From: Candidatus Nitrosotenuis aquarius
Lineage (GTDB): Archaea > Thermoproteota > Nitrososphaeria > Nitrososphaerales > Nitrosopumilaceae
Assembly: GCF_002787055.1 (NCBI RefSeq)
Contig: NZ_CP024808.1
Coordinates: 1,390,328-1,454,327 of the forward strand
Direction of reading: 5' to 3'
DNA length: 64,000 bases
The translations under genes were made by a program, and so were the position numbers. Below the pieces are notes generated by a model. It had not been told where the DNA came from, did no database searches, and saw only the letters and a program-made list of their open reading frames with translations. Position 1 is the first letter of the stretch; each line of letters opens with the position of its first letter. Positions 43,256-50,778 of this stretch are shown piece by piece.

Positions 43256-43492
43256 ATGGAAGTAAAACGCAGAAGCGCCTGGTGGTTTTTGCTGCCGATT
43301 TTGTTCAATGTCATTGGTGGAGTGATTGCGTATTTTGTAATTAAAGACGATGATCCAAAAAGGGCAAAGAGCTGCCTGTGGCTTGGAATAATACTCACAG
43401 CAATTGGAATTGGATTGTTCCTAATCCCACTGGCAATTGGAATATCGCTAATGCCATATGATGACATGTTTTATTCGGATTTTTCGGTCTAG
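43256..43492 (+). CDS. Small membrane protein, 78 residues
   Basis: Residues 8-28 and 40-65 are hydrophobic helices, separated by FVIKDDDPKRAKSC. A short basic N-terminus (MEVKRRSAWW) suggests cytoplasmic start. I recognise no family. Its 3' end overlaps the convergent RHH gene by 4 bases. Confidence 0.6.
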   Translation: MEVKRRSAWWFLLPILFNVIGGVIAYFVIKDDDPKRAKSCLWLGIILTAIGIGLFLIPLAIGISLMPYDDMFYSDFSV

Positions 43493-44139
43493 ACTACTAG
43501 GGTGTAAAAGTTCTCTTCAGTCACACGCAGCCTGTGCAGGGTCTTGTTTTTGACAACAAAGATCTGCTCGTGGCAGTTGAATAGTTCTAGAATATCCTCA
43601 ATTTTGTTCTGCATTATTGTTTCTGTTAGGGCAATGCAATGAGTTATTCCTGGAACATGTTTTTTGTCGTACCACTCGCAGAACTTGGCTGATTTTTTTA
43701 TAGAATCATTTGCCAAATCCCCCGTCAGAAATGCAGCAATCAAAAGCTGTTTGTTTTTCTGGGGCTTTATGGAATCAATTATTTTTTTTGCATATTCTGT
43801 CGGATTTTGGTAGAATTTTTCGTATGGCTTTATGGTACCATCAAGCCAGTTGTATTTTGCAAGCGTTGTGATGCCTAGATGTTTTGGAGGTCCGCAGCAA
43901 ATCTTGAACCAATTGGTCTCTGTCAGCTCATTCATCTTTGATAATAGATACTTGAGTGATTCATCATCAGAATATAATATCAGATCGTGTCTGTGGCGCT
44001 CTTTGCCTAGCTGAGAAACCCACTTGTCTGCAGCGTCCTTGATTATGGAATTGACTGACATGCCAAGCTGTTCTGATGCGTTAGCGATCTTTGAGTGAAC
44101 CTCCTCGTCTAGTCCCCTGACTAGTATGTCGCGGGTCAA
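43489..44139 (-). CDS. Ribbon-helix-helix N-terminus fused to unknown domain
   Basis: Residues 1-45 form a ribbon-helix-helix DNA-binding module: MTRDILVRGLDEEVHSKI, then SEQLGMSVNSIIKDAADKW. The remaining 170 residues contain LILYSDDESLKYLLSKMN and a Cys/His-rich stretch KICCGPPKHLGI and LFNCHEQIFVV that I do not recognise. A regulator with a ligand- or metal-sensing domain is a reasonable inference. It is upstream of, and divergent from nothing; neighbours are small membrane and zinc-ribbon genes. Confidence 0.65.
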   Translation of the reverse strand: MTRDILVRGLDEEVHSKIANASEQLGMSVNSIIKDAADKWVSQLGKERHRHDLILYSDDESLKYLLSKMNELTETNWFKICCGPPKHLGITTLAKYNWLDGTIKPYEKFYQNPTEYAKKIIDSIKPQKNKQLLIAAFLTGDLANDSIKKSAKFCEWYDKKHVPGITHCIALTETIMQNKIEDILELFNCHEQIFVVKNKTLHRLRVTEENFYTLVV

Positions 44140-44196
44140 CGGAATTCTTCGCCTCCAGCTGAATATAAAATCGACATTGTATTGTATGATTGCATA

Positions 44197-44376
44197 TTAT
44201 GACTCCGCCCAGTTTGCCTTGCATACAGGACATGTGGCTCGCAGTCCTCCATACTTTGATTCCCAATATGGATTGATCTCTCTGTTACAAATGGGGCATT
44301 CTGCCTTTGCATGGTCTGCTTTGTTTGTGTGTAGGATTTTTTTGCCAAATTTTATTACTAGTTTTAGCTTTTCCAT
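44197..44376 (-). CDS. Zinc-ribbon protein, 59 residues
   Basis: Start ATG 44376 overlaps the upstream winged-helix stop codon (ATGA), so translation is coupled. The protein has CPICNREI near residue 27 and CPVCKANW near residue 49, one zinc ribbon, after a basic helix (KLKLVIKFGKKIL). It may be a partner of the winged-helix regulator. No other family is recognised. Confidence 0.72.
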   Translation of the reverse strand: MEKLKLVIKFGKKILHTNKADHAKAECPICNREINPYWESKYGGLRATCPVCKANWAES

Positions 44377-44711
44377 CAGATCATTGCTCTCTCTTTTTCT
44401 ATCATGGTATTGATCTCCCAAAACATTTCCTCGTTTAACTCAAAGTATGGCGCCACAAAGTAATAGTCGCTGTATCCATGGCCACTGTTCTTTACCAAGT
44501 TGTTTTCTTCTAGGATTCTAAGGTGGAAGCGAATTGCCTTATAGTCCAACTCAAAATGATGTGCAAGCTGGTTTGCGTTTGCCAAATTATTTTTGAGATA
44601 AATCATTATCTTTCTGCGATTTGCTGCCCCACGGCTATCAGCAAAGAGATACCAGAACCTAGACTTGGTTTCTCTGTCTGCCTTTGTCTGTAGCAGTCGC
44701 ATGTTTGCCAT
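44376..44711 (-). CDS. Winged-helix regulator, ArsR-like
   Basis: The 111-residue protein has an ArsR-type wing helix at residues 28-85: ANRRKIMIYLKNNLANANQLAHHFELDYKAIRFHLRILEEN in sequential segments, then a wing VKNSGHGYSDYYFVAPYF. No metal Cys motif. It is followed by the overlapping zinc-ribbon gene. The promoter contains an ATGATATCAT palindrome that overlaps the expected transcription start, consistent with autorepression, and two more copies in front of the divergent secreted-protein gene. Confidence 0.85.
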   Translation of the reverse strand: MANMRLLQTKADRETKSRFWYLFADSRGAANRRKIMIYLKNNLANANQLAHHFELDYKAIRFHLRILEENNLVKNSGHGYSDYYFVAPYFELNEEMFWEINTMIEKERAMI

Positions 44712-44715
44712 GAAA

Positions 44716-44772
44716 ATGATATCATGCTAGCATAATATAAGTATTATGATAAATGATATCATGATATCATTT
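44716..44772. promoter_or_regulatory. Threefold ATGATATCAT palindrome between divergent genes
   Basis: ATGATATCAT occurs at 44716-44725, 44753-44762 and 44761-44770; the last two overlap to form the perfect 22-base palindrome 44751-44772. The first copy overlaps the start region of the winged-helix gene; the second pair lies directly upstream of the TATA box (ccttaaatg) of the secreted-protein gene. This is a strong candidate operator for the adjacent winged-helix regulator. Confidence 0.7.
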
Positions 44773-44817
44773 AGATTTGGTACAATCCTTAAATGCCAAA
44801 CTCCGATCACTTTACCA

Positions 44818-46065
44818 ATGCAAAACGTAAACCGATCTAAACAGATCAAGACAGTATCGGCACTAGTTTTCAGTGTTGCATTGTTGTTTTCGGGCTCTAC
44901 ACTAACAGCAAATGCTGCAGTGCAAGAACTCTTAGACACGTCAGTCCCACTTGATATTCCACTAATCATGGGATATGCAGATGGCAACGAAGTGTTCTAT
45001 ATTACAACAGAGGCATCACATGAGGAAGTAGCTGATCATCTAAGCGAGCTGACAGGATTTAGAGTAGTATACACACCAGCACTCAAAAACACGCCAGCAG
45101 ATGCTCTTGCACAAATCTACGAGTTTACAAACGGAGTTGAGGGTCCAGGCCCAGCCGGATTCCAGCCAAACGTTGCAGATTCGCAGCCAGGAGACTCACA
45201 ATATAGCCCTGCATGGTCTGTACTGCATGTGACTTGGACTGATGAAGCCAACGCAAGAGAGCTAACATCGGAAGATGAAATCATTGCAGCGCAACAGGCA
45301 GGCGAGCTGTCAATAGAGGAAACCGGAGTAATAGTGAATTGCCCATTCATTCAATGGGAGGGCGGTGCATTACCAATTCGAGAAAATCCAGAACTAGGTG
45401 ACGACACTCCATATGGTGGTGGCCAAGTCCTAGAAATTGACACAGAAAACATGGTGGTAACATTTGTTGCACATAGGGGATTTGGACCGGACGGCTCTAC
45501 AATTTACTATATTGCAACCGATGCATCATCGCCAGAGGTAGCAGAGATGCTAGGTGTCATACATGTTGAGAAAATAGGCAAGACCCTGGTGTCTTCTGCG
45601 GCATCTGATCTGTATGTTTTCACAAACGGCATTACAGGCACAGGCCCGGCAGGATTTCAGGCAAGCATAGGCTCAACTCAGGAAGGCGACGAGTTCTATT
45701 CTCCATTTTGGAGAATCCAGACGGTAACCTGGGTTGACACAGAATCTGCATCGTTTCTGACTACGACAGCAGAAATCACGGAGGCTGCATCAAATGAGAA
45801 GCTGACAACTGCGCTTGGCGGATTCATAGTCAACTGTCCGTTTGTAGAGGTAGTGCTAGATTCCATGGAAGATGCCATGGAAGATTCTGTCGATGGACCA
45901 GTACTGGCACCACTAAAGCAGATGGAAGAAGGCGTAGAGCCAAGCCAAGTTCAGTGCAACGAAGGCCTACAACTAATGCTCAAAAAATCTAACGGTAACG
46001 CAATCTGTGTATCTGAAGGAACTGCGGGAATTCTAATACAGCGCGGATACGCAACACAACCATAA
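44818..46065 (+). CDS. Secreted protein with duplicated DUF7482-like domain
   Basis: ATG 44818 starts a signal peptide (to about NANA, residue 34). A leaderless start fits the TATA box at 44788. The mature protein has two copies of the same domain: FTNGVEGPGPAGFQP...YSPAW...VIVNCPF (about 95-190) and FTNGITGTGPAGFQA...YSPFW...IVNCPF (about 260-345), each preceded by an ITTEA/IATDA segment. The C-terminus has a Cys pair. Thaumarchaeal DUF7482 proteins of this type are otherwise uncharacterised. The gene is probably repressed by the divergent winged-helix protein. Confidence 0.8.
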   Translation: MQNVNRSKQIKTVSALVFSVALLFSGSTLTANAAVQELLDTSVPLDIPLIMGYADGNEVFYITTEASHEEVADHLSELTGFRVVYTPALKNTPADALAQIYEFTNGVEGPGPAGFQPNVADSQPGDSQYSPAWSVLHVTWTDEANARELTSEDEIIAAQQAGELSIEETGVIVNCPFIQWEGGALPIRENPELGDDTPYGGGQVLEIDTENMVVTFVAHRGFGPDGSTIYYIATDASSPEVAEMLGVIHVEKIGKTLVSSAASDLYVFTNGITGTGPAGFQASIGSTQEGDEFYSPFWRIQTVTWVDTESASFLTTTAEITEAASNEKLTTALGGFIVNCPFVEVVLDSMEDAMEDSVDGPVLAPLKQMEEGVEPSQVQCNEGLQLMLKKSNGNAICVSEGTAGILIQRGYATQP

Positions 46066-46075
46066 TCTCTTTTTT

Positions 46076-46462
46076 TTATAATGAAATATTCAGGCCTTGG
46101 ATCTGCTTGATTATCCCGTCATGGTCAGAGTCCACTTCTAGTGAAAATATTAGCAGGCCGTCATCTAGGAATAATGTCACTAGTTTTACCCGTTCTTTTG
46201 CAGTAATCATCCAGTTTGTTTTGCCCAACGGGCCGTCAAACATTTCTTCGACTCCTGCCTTGATTGACGCCCAGTAATGCGCCATGTTGCCTAGCTCCGA
46301 GTCAAGCAGTGGCGCCTTGGTAGTGTTTCTTGCAAATGCGACTACCTTTTTGTCCTTGATTCTACCCACAAATCTGATGGATTCGTCAAGTGTTAGGATA
46401 TGATTGCATATTTCCAGTGGACTGTACTGACGATTCAAGTTCTCCCCAAGCTGCAGCCTCAA
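46076..46462 (-). CDS. DUF6659-like protein, second copy
   Basis: The 128-residue protein resembles that at 33846: ESIRFVGRIKDKKVVAFARN corresponds to EIRFAGILDEYGKLVAGGFK, and a C-terminal strand LVTLFLDDGLLIFSLEVDSDHDGIIKQI. This supports a small family. It is convergent with the secreted protein. Function unknown; its strand/helix order suggests a roadblock- or PAS-like sensor. Confidence 0.6.
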   Translation of the reverse strand: MRLQLGENLNRQYSPLEICNHILTLDESIRFVGRIKDKKVVAFARNTTKAPLLDSELGNMAHYWASIKAGVEEMFDGPLGKTNWMITAKERVKLVTLFLDDGLLIFSLEVDSDHDGIIKQIQGLNISL

Positions 46463-46558
46463 AAAACTAGATTAAAGCTTTGCCATTAGATTCGAAAATC
46501 GAATCCGATTTTGCAAATTTTGTCTGATCTGCGATGTTTGTATGGAATTATTGTTAAG

Positions 46559-46620
46559 GATTCGATTCAAAACTGTAGGGGAAAAGGAACTGACTGAATA
46601 ATTCAGCCTTGAACCGAATC
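46559..46620 (+). ncRNA. Possible structured RNA or leader element
   Basis: gattcgattcaa (46559-46570) pairs with ttgaaccgaatc (46609-46620) with one mismatch, and tgaataattca inside is a smaller palindrome. A second inverted repeat gattcg/cgaatc lies at 46491-46507. The 46463-46715 gap has no protein frame. It precedes the DsbA-like gene by about 95 bases. A chance hairpin in AT-rich DNA is possible. Confidence 0.25.
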
Positions 46621-46715
46621 AATACTGATTGTATTAAAAATTACTAAAGCGTTTTCCCAAATTAAACCCAGATCTGGAAAAATCATTAAATGCAAAATTT
46701 TGATTCTGTAGTACA

Positions 46716-47564
46716 ATGAAAACAATTCTTGCATTTTTCTTGTCGGCTGCATTGATATCGATGATGATTAGCTCGCATGCAAGCGCAATGGAGGCAAAAC
46801 CATCAGATGCAGAAAAAGTCATGAAAAAAATGACTGACAAGAAAATGGACGACAAAAAAGATACCAAAAAGAAGGAAATCAAAAAAAAGCCAGTCAAGAA
46901 AAAGACAACAGAAAAGATGACAGACAAAATGCCGGACAAAAAGAAAATGACAGACAAAAAGATGATGGACAAAAAAATGTCCGACCACAAAATGTCAGAA
47001 AAGCCAAAGATGATTGGCGGAGTCGACATCTCCATGGCATCCCCAATTCAGGGCTCAGCTGACGCCAAGCTAACCATAATAGAGTTTGGCGACTATCAAT
47101 GTCCAAAATGCTATTCCTGGTTTACAAAGGAAAAGCCCACAATTGAGTCGCAATATATCGCGCCTGGCAAGGCAAACCTGATCTTCGTTGACCTGTCGTT
47201 TTTGGGCGCAGACTCGGATTCTGCGGTAATTGCATCATACTGCGCAGACGAGCAAGGAAAGTACTGGCAATACCACAACAAACTCTATTCCAGCCAGGGC
47301 GGGATCGGAAGCGGATGGGCAAGCACAGAAAACCTGAAGAAATTTGCCACGGATTTGGGACTGGATTCAACACAATTCAATTCCTGCCTAGACTCTGGTA
47401 AATACTCGGATAGAATCAAACACAATCTGTCTGTGGCGTCTTCTGCCGGTGCACAAGGCACTCCAACATTTCTAATTGTTGGCCCTAATGGTGAAACCGA
47501 GAAAATCTCTGGATCTCAGCCGGCATCCGTGTTTTCTGGCGTAATAGACAAGTATCTGAAATAA
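46716..47564 (+). CDS. DsbA-like thioredoxin-fold protein with Lys/Met-rich linker
   Basis: The 282-residue exported protein begins with a signal peptide (to about SHAS, residue 23). A repetitive Lys/Met/Asp linker follows (residues 25-95), then a thioredoxin/DsbA fold with the active-site CPKC in EFGDYQCPKCYSWF and cis-Pro loop GTPTFLIV. It may oxidise or isomerise disulfides outside the cell. The Met-rich linker could bind copper, a guess only. It is convergent with an amino-acid permease. Confidence 0.88.
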   Translation: MKTILAFFLSAALISMMISSHASAMEAKPSDAEKVMKKMTDKKMDDKKDTKKKEIKKKPVKKKTTEKMTDKMPDKKKMTDKKMMDKKMSDHKMSEKPKMIGGVDISMASPIQGSADAKLTIIEFGDYQCPKCYSWFTKEKPTIESQYIAPGKANLIFVDLSFLGADSDSAVIASYCADEQGKYWQYHNKLYSSQGGIGSGWASTENLKKFATDLGLDSTQFNSCLDSGKYSDRIKHNLSVASSAGAQGTPTFLIVGPNGETEKISGSQPASVFSGVIDKYLK

Positions 47565-48848
47565 TCAATTTTCTTTTTTTATTTTGTTGTAGATGAAATA
47601 GAATGATGCACCGCTAGCTACTACTCCTAGGCCCATCAGTATAACAAAGGGATCAAACTGAATGATTCCAAGAATCGGAGTTATGATTCCAAGTGCTGCT
47701 AATATCGGAAACTTGCCAATATTTCCTGGCGACTTGAACTGTCGATCCGCATTTGGTTCTTTGTAGCGCAGCCAAATCAGAGAGAGATTCACCAAGACAA
47801 AGACCATGATTATGGCAAAGACAGAAATGTTTGCAACTGTCCCAATATCTCCAACAAAAACAAATCCCGCAGACAGCGCTCCAATCAAAATCACCGCAAC
47901 CCACGGCGTCTTTCTTTTTTGGTGAATTGCAGAAAATATTGTAGGCAGCGCCTTGTCCACTGATACGCCGTACAAAATTCTAGACCCTGATACCAGCATT
48001 ATCAGAACTGTGTTTGTTGTGGCAAAAAGAGCTATGATCAAAATTCCAAAGCCCCACTCTTCCCCCAATGCCGTCTTTATCACATCGGACAGTGGTGCAA
48101 ATGATGCGTCTAGTGCCTGCCAATCCAATACCCGTACGGCAGAGACTGAGACCAAAATGTACACTATGGCGGTAATGGATATTGCCAAAATTATGGCCCT
48201 GGGAAGAACTCTTCTTGGATTTTTTATCTCTTCTGCAATGTTTGCAATGTTTTCAAATCCGATATAGGCAAAAAACACGAGCGTAAATGCGGAAAATATT
48301 CCTGAAAATCCATACGGCATCTCAAAATAATCAATTTCTACTCCCGTGATGGTCATGCCTGCCCAAATTACAATGACAAGACCAGCTGCTTCTATTATGG
48401 TAAATACAATGTTCATCGATGAGGACTCGCGAATTCCAAAATAATTCACAAATGTCAGTATCCCAATAATTAGAACTGCTGCAAGAACAATTGGAATTTG
48501 GAATAATTGTGTAAAGTATCCCCCAAATCCTAGTGCGATTGCCGCGGCCGATATTACTGCAACAAACAGTGTCAGCCAGCCAACCAAAAACGCAACAAAA
48601 TTGCTCTTAAACGCATTTTTTACAAACAAATATTCCGCAGCTGCCTTTGGATACATTGACGACAATTCTGCATAGCTTAGGCCGGTAAATACCGCAGAAA
48701 TTGCAGCAAGAACAAATGATAGCCAAACAGAGTTCCCCGCCTCGCCAGCTGCGTCTCCAATTAGCGCGTAGATTCCAGCACCCAGAATGAGGCCCACGCC
48801 ATACATTGTGGTGTGGAATAGTCCCAGGTGACGCTTTAGCTCGGCCAT
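47565..48848 (-). CDS. APC-family amino-acid/polyamine permease
   Basis: A 427-residue protein with twelve predicted membrane helices. The APC signature lies at the N-terminus (GLFHTTMYGVGLILGAGIYALIGDAAGEAG) split across two segments, with the helix 1 break GAGIYAL and helix 6 FFAYIGFENIANIAEEIKNP. Substrate is unknown. Start ATG 48848. Upstream at 48894-48913 is an exact-match-like stress operator, so the gene is likely a member of the regulon described for this island. Confidence 0.92.
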   Translation of the reverse strand: MAELKRHLGLFHTTMYGVGLILGAGIYALIGDAAGEAGNSVWLSFVLAAISAVFTGLSYAELSSMYPKAAAEYLFVKNAFKSNFVAFLVGWLTLFVAVISAAAIALGFGGYFTQLFQIPIVLAAVLIIGILTFVNYFGIRESSSMNIVFTIIEAAGLVIVIWAGMTITGVEIDYFEMPYGFSGIFSAFTLVFFAYIGFENIANIAEEIKNPRRVLPRAIILAISITAIVYILVSVSAVRVLDWQALDASFAPLSDVIKTALGEEWGFGILIIALFATTNTVLIMLVSGSRILYGVSVDKALPTIFSAIHQKRKTPWVAVILIGALSAGFVFVGDIGTVANISVFAIIMVFVLVNLSLIWLRYKEPNADRQFKSPGNIGKFPILAALGIITPILGIIQFDPFVILMGLGVVASGASFYFIYNKIKKEN

Positions 48849-48893
48849 TGCATTTTTTCAAAATCAAATTGCTTTATGTTTAGTGGATATTCC

Positions 48894-48913
48894 ATTATCA
48901 GCACTGAAAATCA
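48894..48913. promoter_or_regulatory. Stress-island operator, APC permease/sRNA promoter
   Basis: ATTATCAGCACTGAAAATCA, 19 of 20 consensus bases. It lies 46 bases before the permease start codon. On the plus strand the TATA box cattaaatag follows 8 bases later. Confidence 0.65.
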
Positions 48914-48950
48914 GGACCCTCATTAAATAGAAAAAACACTAAACCATACC

Positions 48951-49010
48951 ATTGGAAGGGAGGAGTAGCTGATTCCTGTTTCCCCAATTGCTTTCTTCGC
49001 CTTCCTTCCA
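48951..49010 (+). ncRNA. Candidate small RNA or leader hairpin controlled by the stress operator
   Basis: tggaagggagg (48953-48963) pairs with ccttccttcca (49000-49010) as an 11-bp helix containing one G-U pair around a 36-base loop. A TATA box cattaaatag at 48921-48930 puts the transcription start near 48951. The gene at 49072 has its own TATA box (tctaaataat at 49042), so this element may be a separate RNA. Confidence 0.4.
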
Positions 49011-49071
49011 TTCTTGCTTTGCAATGCAGTGTGTACCTAGTTTCTAAATAATTTGCAAGCCAAATCACACC

Positions 49072-49341
49072 ATGAAAGTAACCAAAGTCACAGGACGCGG
49101 AACCGGCAAGCGAGAAGCGGATGTCTCATCCCAGAACTGGGCAGGAGACGAATACAGAAAAGCCCAACAAGAAAGACTGGCCAAGATTGGCAAAAACATC
49201 ACTCTTTCCTTGGGAAGAGGGGACAGAACCATGGCACTCAAAGACCTTCCTGCACCACGGGCACGACCATCCACGGAAGGAATGGTGCGCGTCACAAACA
49301 GGGGAACCGGTGCCAGAAAAAGCACAAACAAGGGAAACTAA
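49072..49341 (+). CDS. Small basic protein, 89 residues, unknown
   Basis: Of the three overlapping frames here I prefer this one. Its ATG has a TATA box 25 bases upstream, and VTGRGTGKRE near the N-terminus and VTNRGTGARKS near the C-terminus are an internal repeat. The protein is rich in Arg, Lys and Gly, so nucleic-acid binding is plausible. No family recognised. The alternative frames have no such structure. Confidence 0.6.
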   Translation: MKVTKVTGRGTGKREADVSSQNWAGDEYRKAQQERLAKIGKNITLSLGRGDRTMALKDLPAPRARPSTEGMVRVTNRGTGARKSTNKGN

Positions 49342-49418
49342 TCCCTTTTCTTATTTTTGAATCTCATTTTTGAAAATTATATCCGCATTACAAATAACAT
49401 GCTCAAAAAACCATTCCT

Positions 49419-49859
49419 GTGAGCAGCGAAAAAAGATTTGTAGCGATTGCCCTAATTGTCGCAATTGCGGCATTTGGCGGTATAGTGTTATTTGCAGGCC
49501 AGGGAAACGTACGGCACGTCAACATTTTCTTTCCAGAAGAGATCAAGCAAACCCTGGAATTTAGAAACATTGATGGTAAAACAGTAGTTGTTGGTACAAT
49601 AGGAAACTCTGGCACAAACCCAGATCTGATATCGAGAACGGAATTTGCATACATTTTGACTGTTAAAAATGCCGACACAAAGCCTCACCTATTTTATGTT
49701 GACCCAATTGGGATCAAGACCAAGCTGCTCGAGCCAGGCCAGGAAGACACCATTGTACTACAGAGCAACAAGGAAGCCGTCTACCAGTACTATGACATTG
49801 CGGAAACAAAGCAACTCCTAGGCACAATTCAGATAAAGCGAGTGGGCCTAACAGAATAA
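49419..49859 (+). CDS. Membrane-anchored cupredoxin-like domain protein
   Basis: The 146-residue protein begins at GTG 49419, with one membrane helix (residues 6-26) followed by a beta-sandwich domain with NVRHVNIFFPEEIKQTLEF and VKNADTKPHLFYVDPIG. The fold resembles cupredoxins, but no clear His/Cys copper set is present. Its stop codon nearly abuts the malate dehydrogenase ATG. Function unknown. Confidence 0.65.
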   Translation: MSSEKRFVAIALIVAIAAFGGIVLFAGQGNVRHVNIFFPEEIKQTLEFRNIDGKTVVVGTIGNSGTNPDLISRTEFAYILTVKNADTKPHLFYVDPIGIKTKLLEPGQEDTIVLQSNKEAVYQYYDIAETKQLLGTIQIKRVGLTE

Positions 49860-49860
49860 A

Positions 49861-50778
49861 ATGATATCAATAATTGGCGCAGGCAAAGTCGGCTCTGCAA
49901 TTGCGTTTTTGTGCGGTTCTTCCGGCCTTGATAATATAGTATTAGTAAATAGGAATGAAAAAAGGGCAATAGGCGAGGCTCTGGATATAACAAACGCAAT
50001 CCCAAAAAATTCCACAATCTCTGTTTTTGGCACGTCGGATTATTCCAAAATTAAAAACTCTGATGTTTGTGTGATTGCGGCAAGCGTTGCACCTCACATC
50101 AAGACACGAAGCGATGTAATGCTTGATCAGGCAAAAATGATCACAGACGTTTCTCGCAAAATCTCGGAGTTTGCACCATCATCAAAGGTTCTGGTAGTCA
50201 CAAACCCTGTGGATGTGATGACGTATCTGGTGCAAAAAAGGGGTAACCTAGCCTCAAAAAATGTTCTTGGCATAGCATCAAGCCTGGACTCTGCAAGATT
50301 TAGGTATATGCTGGCAAAAGAGTTTGGCACAGACCAGTCCCAAATAAGAGATGCACTGGTGATGGGCGAGCACGACGATTCCATGGTGCCAATTTTTTCT
50401 TGCGCTAAATTTGGCGGCACGCCAGTGAATGATATTTTAGATGAGCAACAAAGGATGAGAATAACTGCATCTGTTAGGTCTTATTGGAAGTCCTTGCGGG
50501 ACTACAAGGGCAGCTCCGTTTATGGAATTGCAAAAAACACCTTTGATGCCATAGATTCTATGATCAAAAGTCAGCCGCTAGAAATTGCCGCATCTGTATT
50601 GCTTGATGGGCAGTATGGCATCAAAGACTTGTGCATGGGAGTCCCAGTCACAATAACCAAAGACGGAATTGCGCAAATTCATGAAATTCCTATTACACAA
50701 CAAGAAAGAGAGCAATTGCGCAAATCAGCAGGTATCATCCAAAACAACATTACACAAGTAAAAAAATTTCTAAATTAG
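49861..50778 (+). CDS. mdh: Malate dehydrogenase-like enzyme
   Basis: The 305-residue protein is an LDH/MDH superfamily member: GAGKVG at the N-terminus, TNPVDVMT, LDSARFR and the catalytic His in GEHDDSMVP. The substrate loop normally reads xPRKxGMxR; here it reads VAPHIKTRSD, lacking the first Arg and one residue shorter. That Arg contacts the C4 carboxylate in malate enzymes, so specificity may differ. MDH in the TCA cycle is the default assignment. Confidence 0.85.
   Translation: MISIIGAGKVGSAIAFLCGSSGLDNIVLVNRNEKRAIGEALDITNAIPKNSTISVFGTSDYSKIKNSDVCVIAASVAPHIKTRSDVMLDQAKMITDVSRKISEFAPSSKVLVVTNPVDVMTYLVQKRGNLASKNVLGIASSLDSARFRYMLAKEFGTDQSQIRDALVMGEHDDSMVPIFSCAKFGGTPVNDILDEQQRMRITASVRSYWKSLRDYKGSSVYGIAKNTFDAIDSMIKSQPLEIAASVLLDGQYGIKDLCMGVPVTITKDGIAQIHEIPITQQEREQLRKSAGIIQNNITQVKKFLN

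Noticed and set aside
44859-44868. cggcactag inside the secreted protein gene
   Set aside because: It resembles the B12-locus motif but lies in coding sequence, so chance is likely.
49053-49373. Alternative plus-strand frames over the 49072 gene
   Set aside because: They lack a TATA-placed start and internal repeat, and their residues show out-of-frame composition; the 49072 frame is better.
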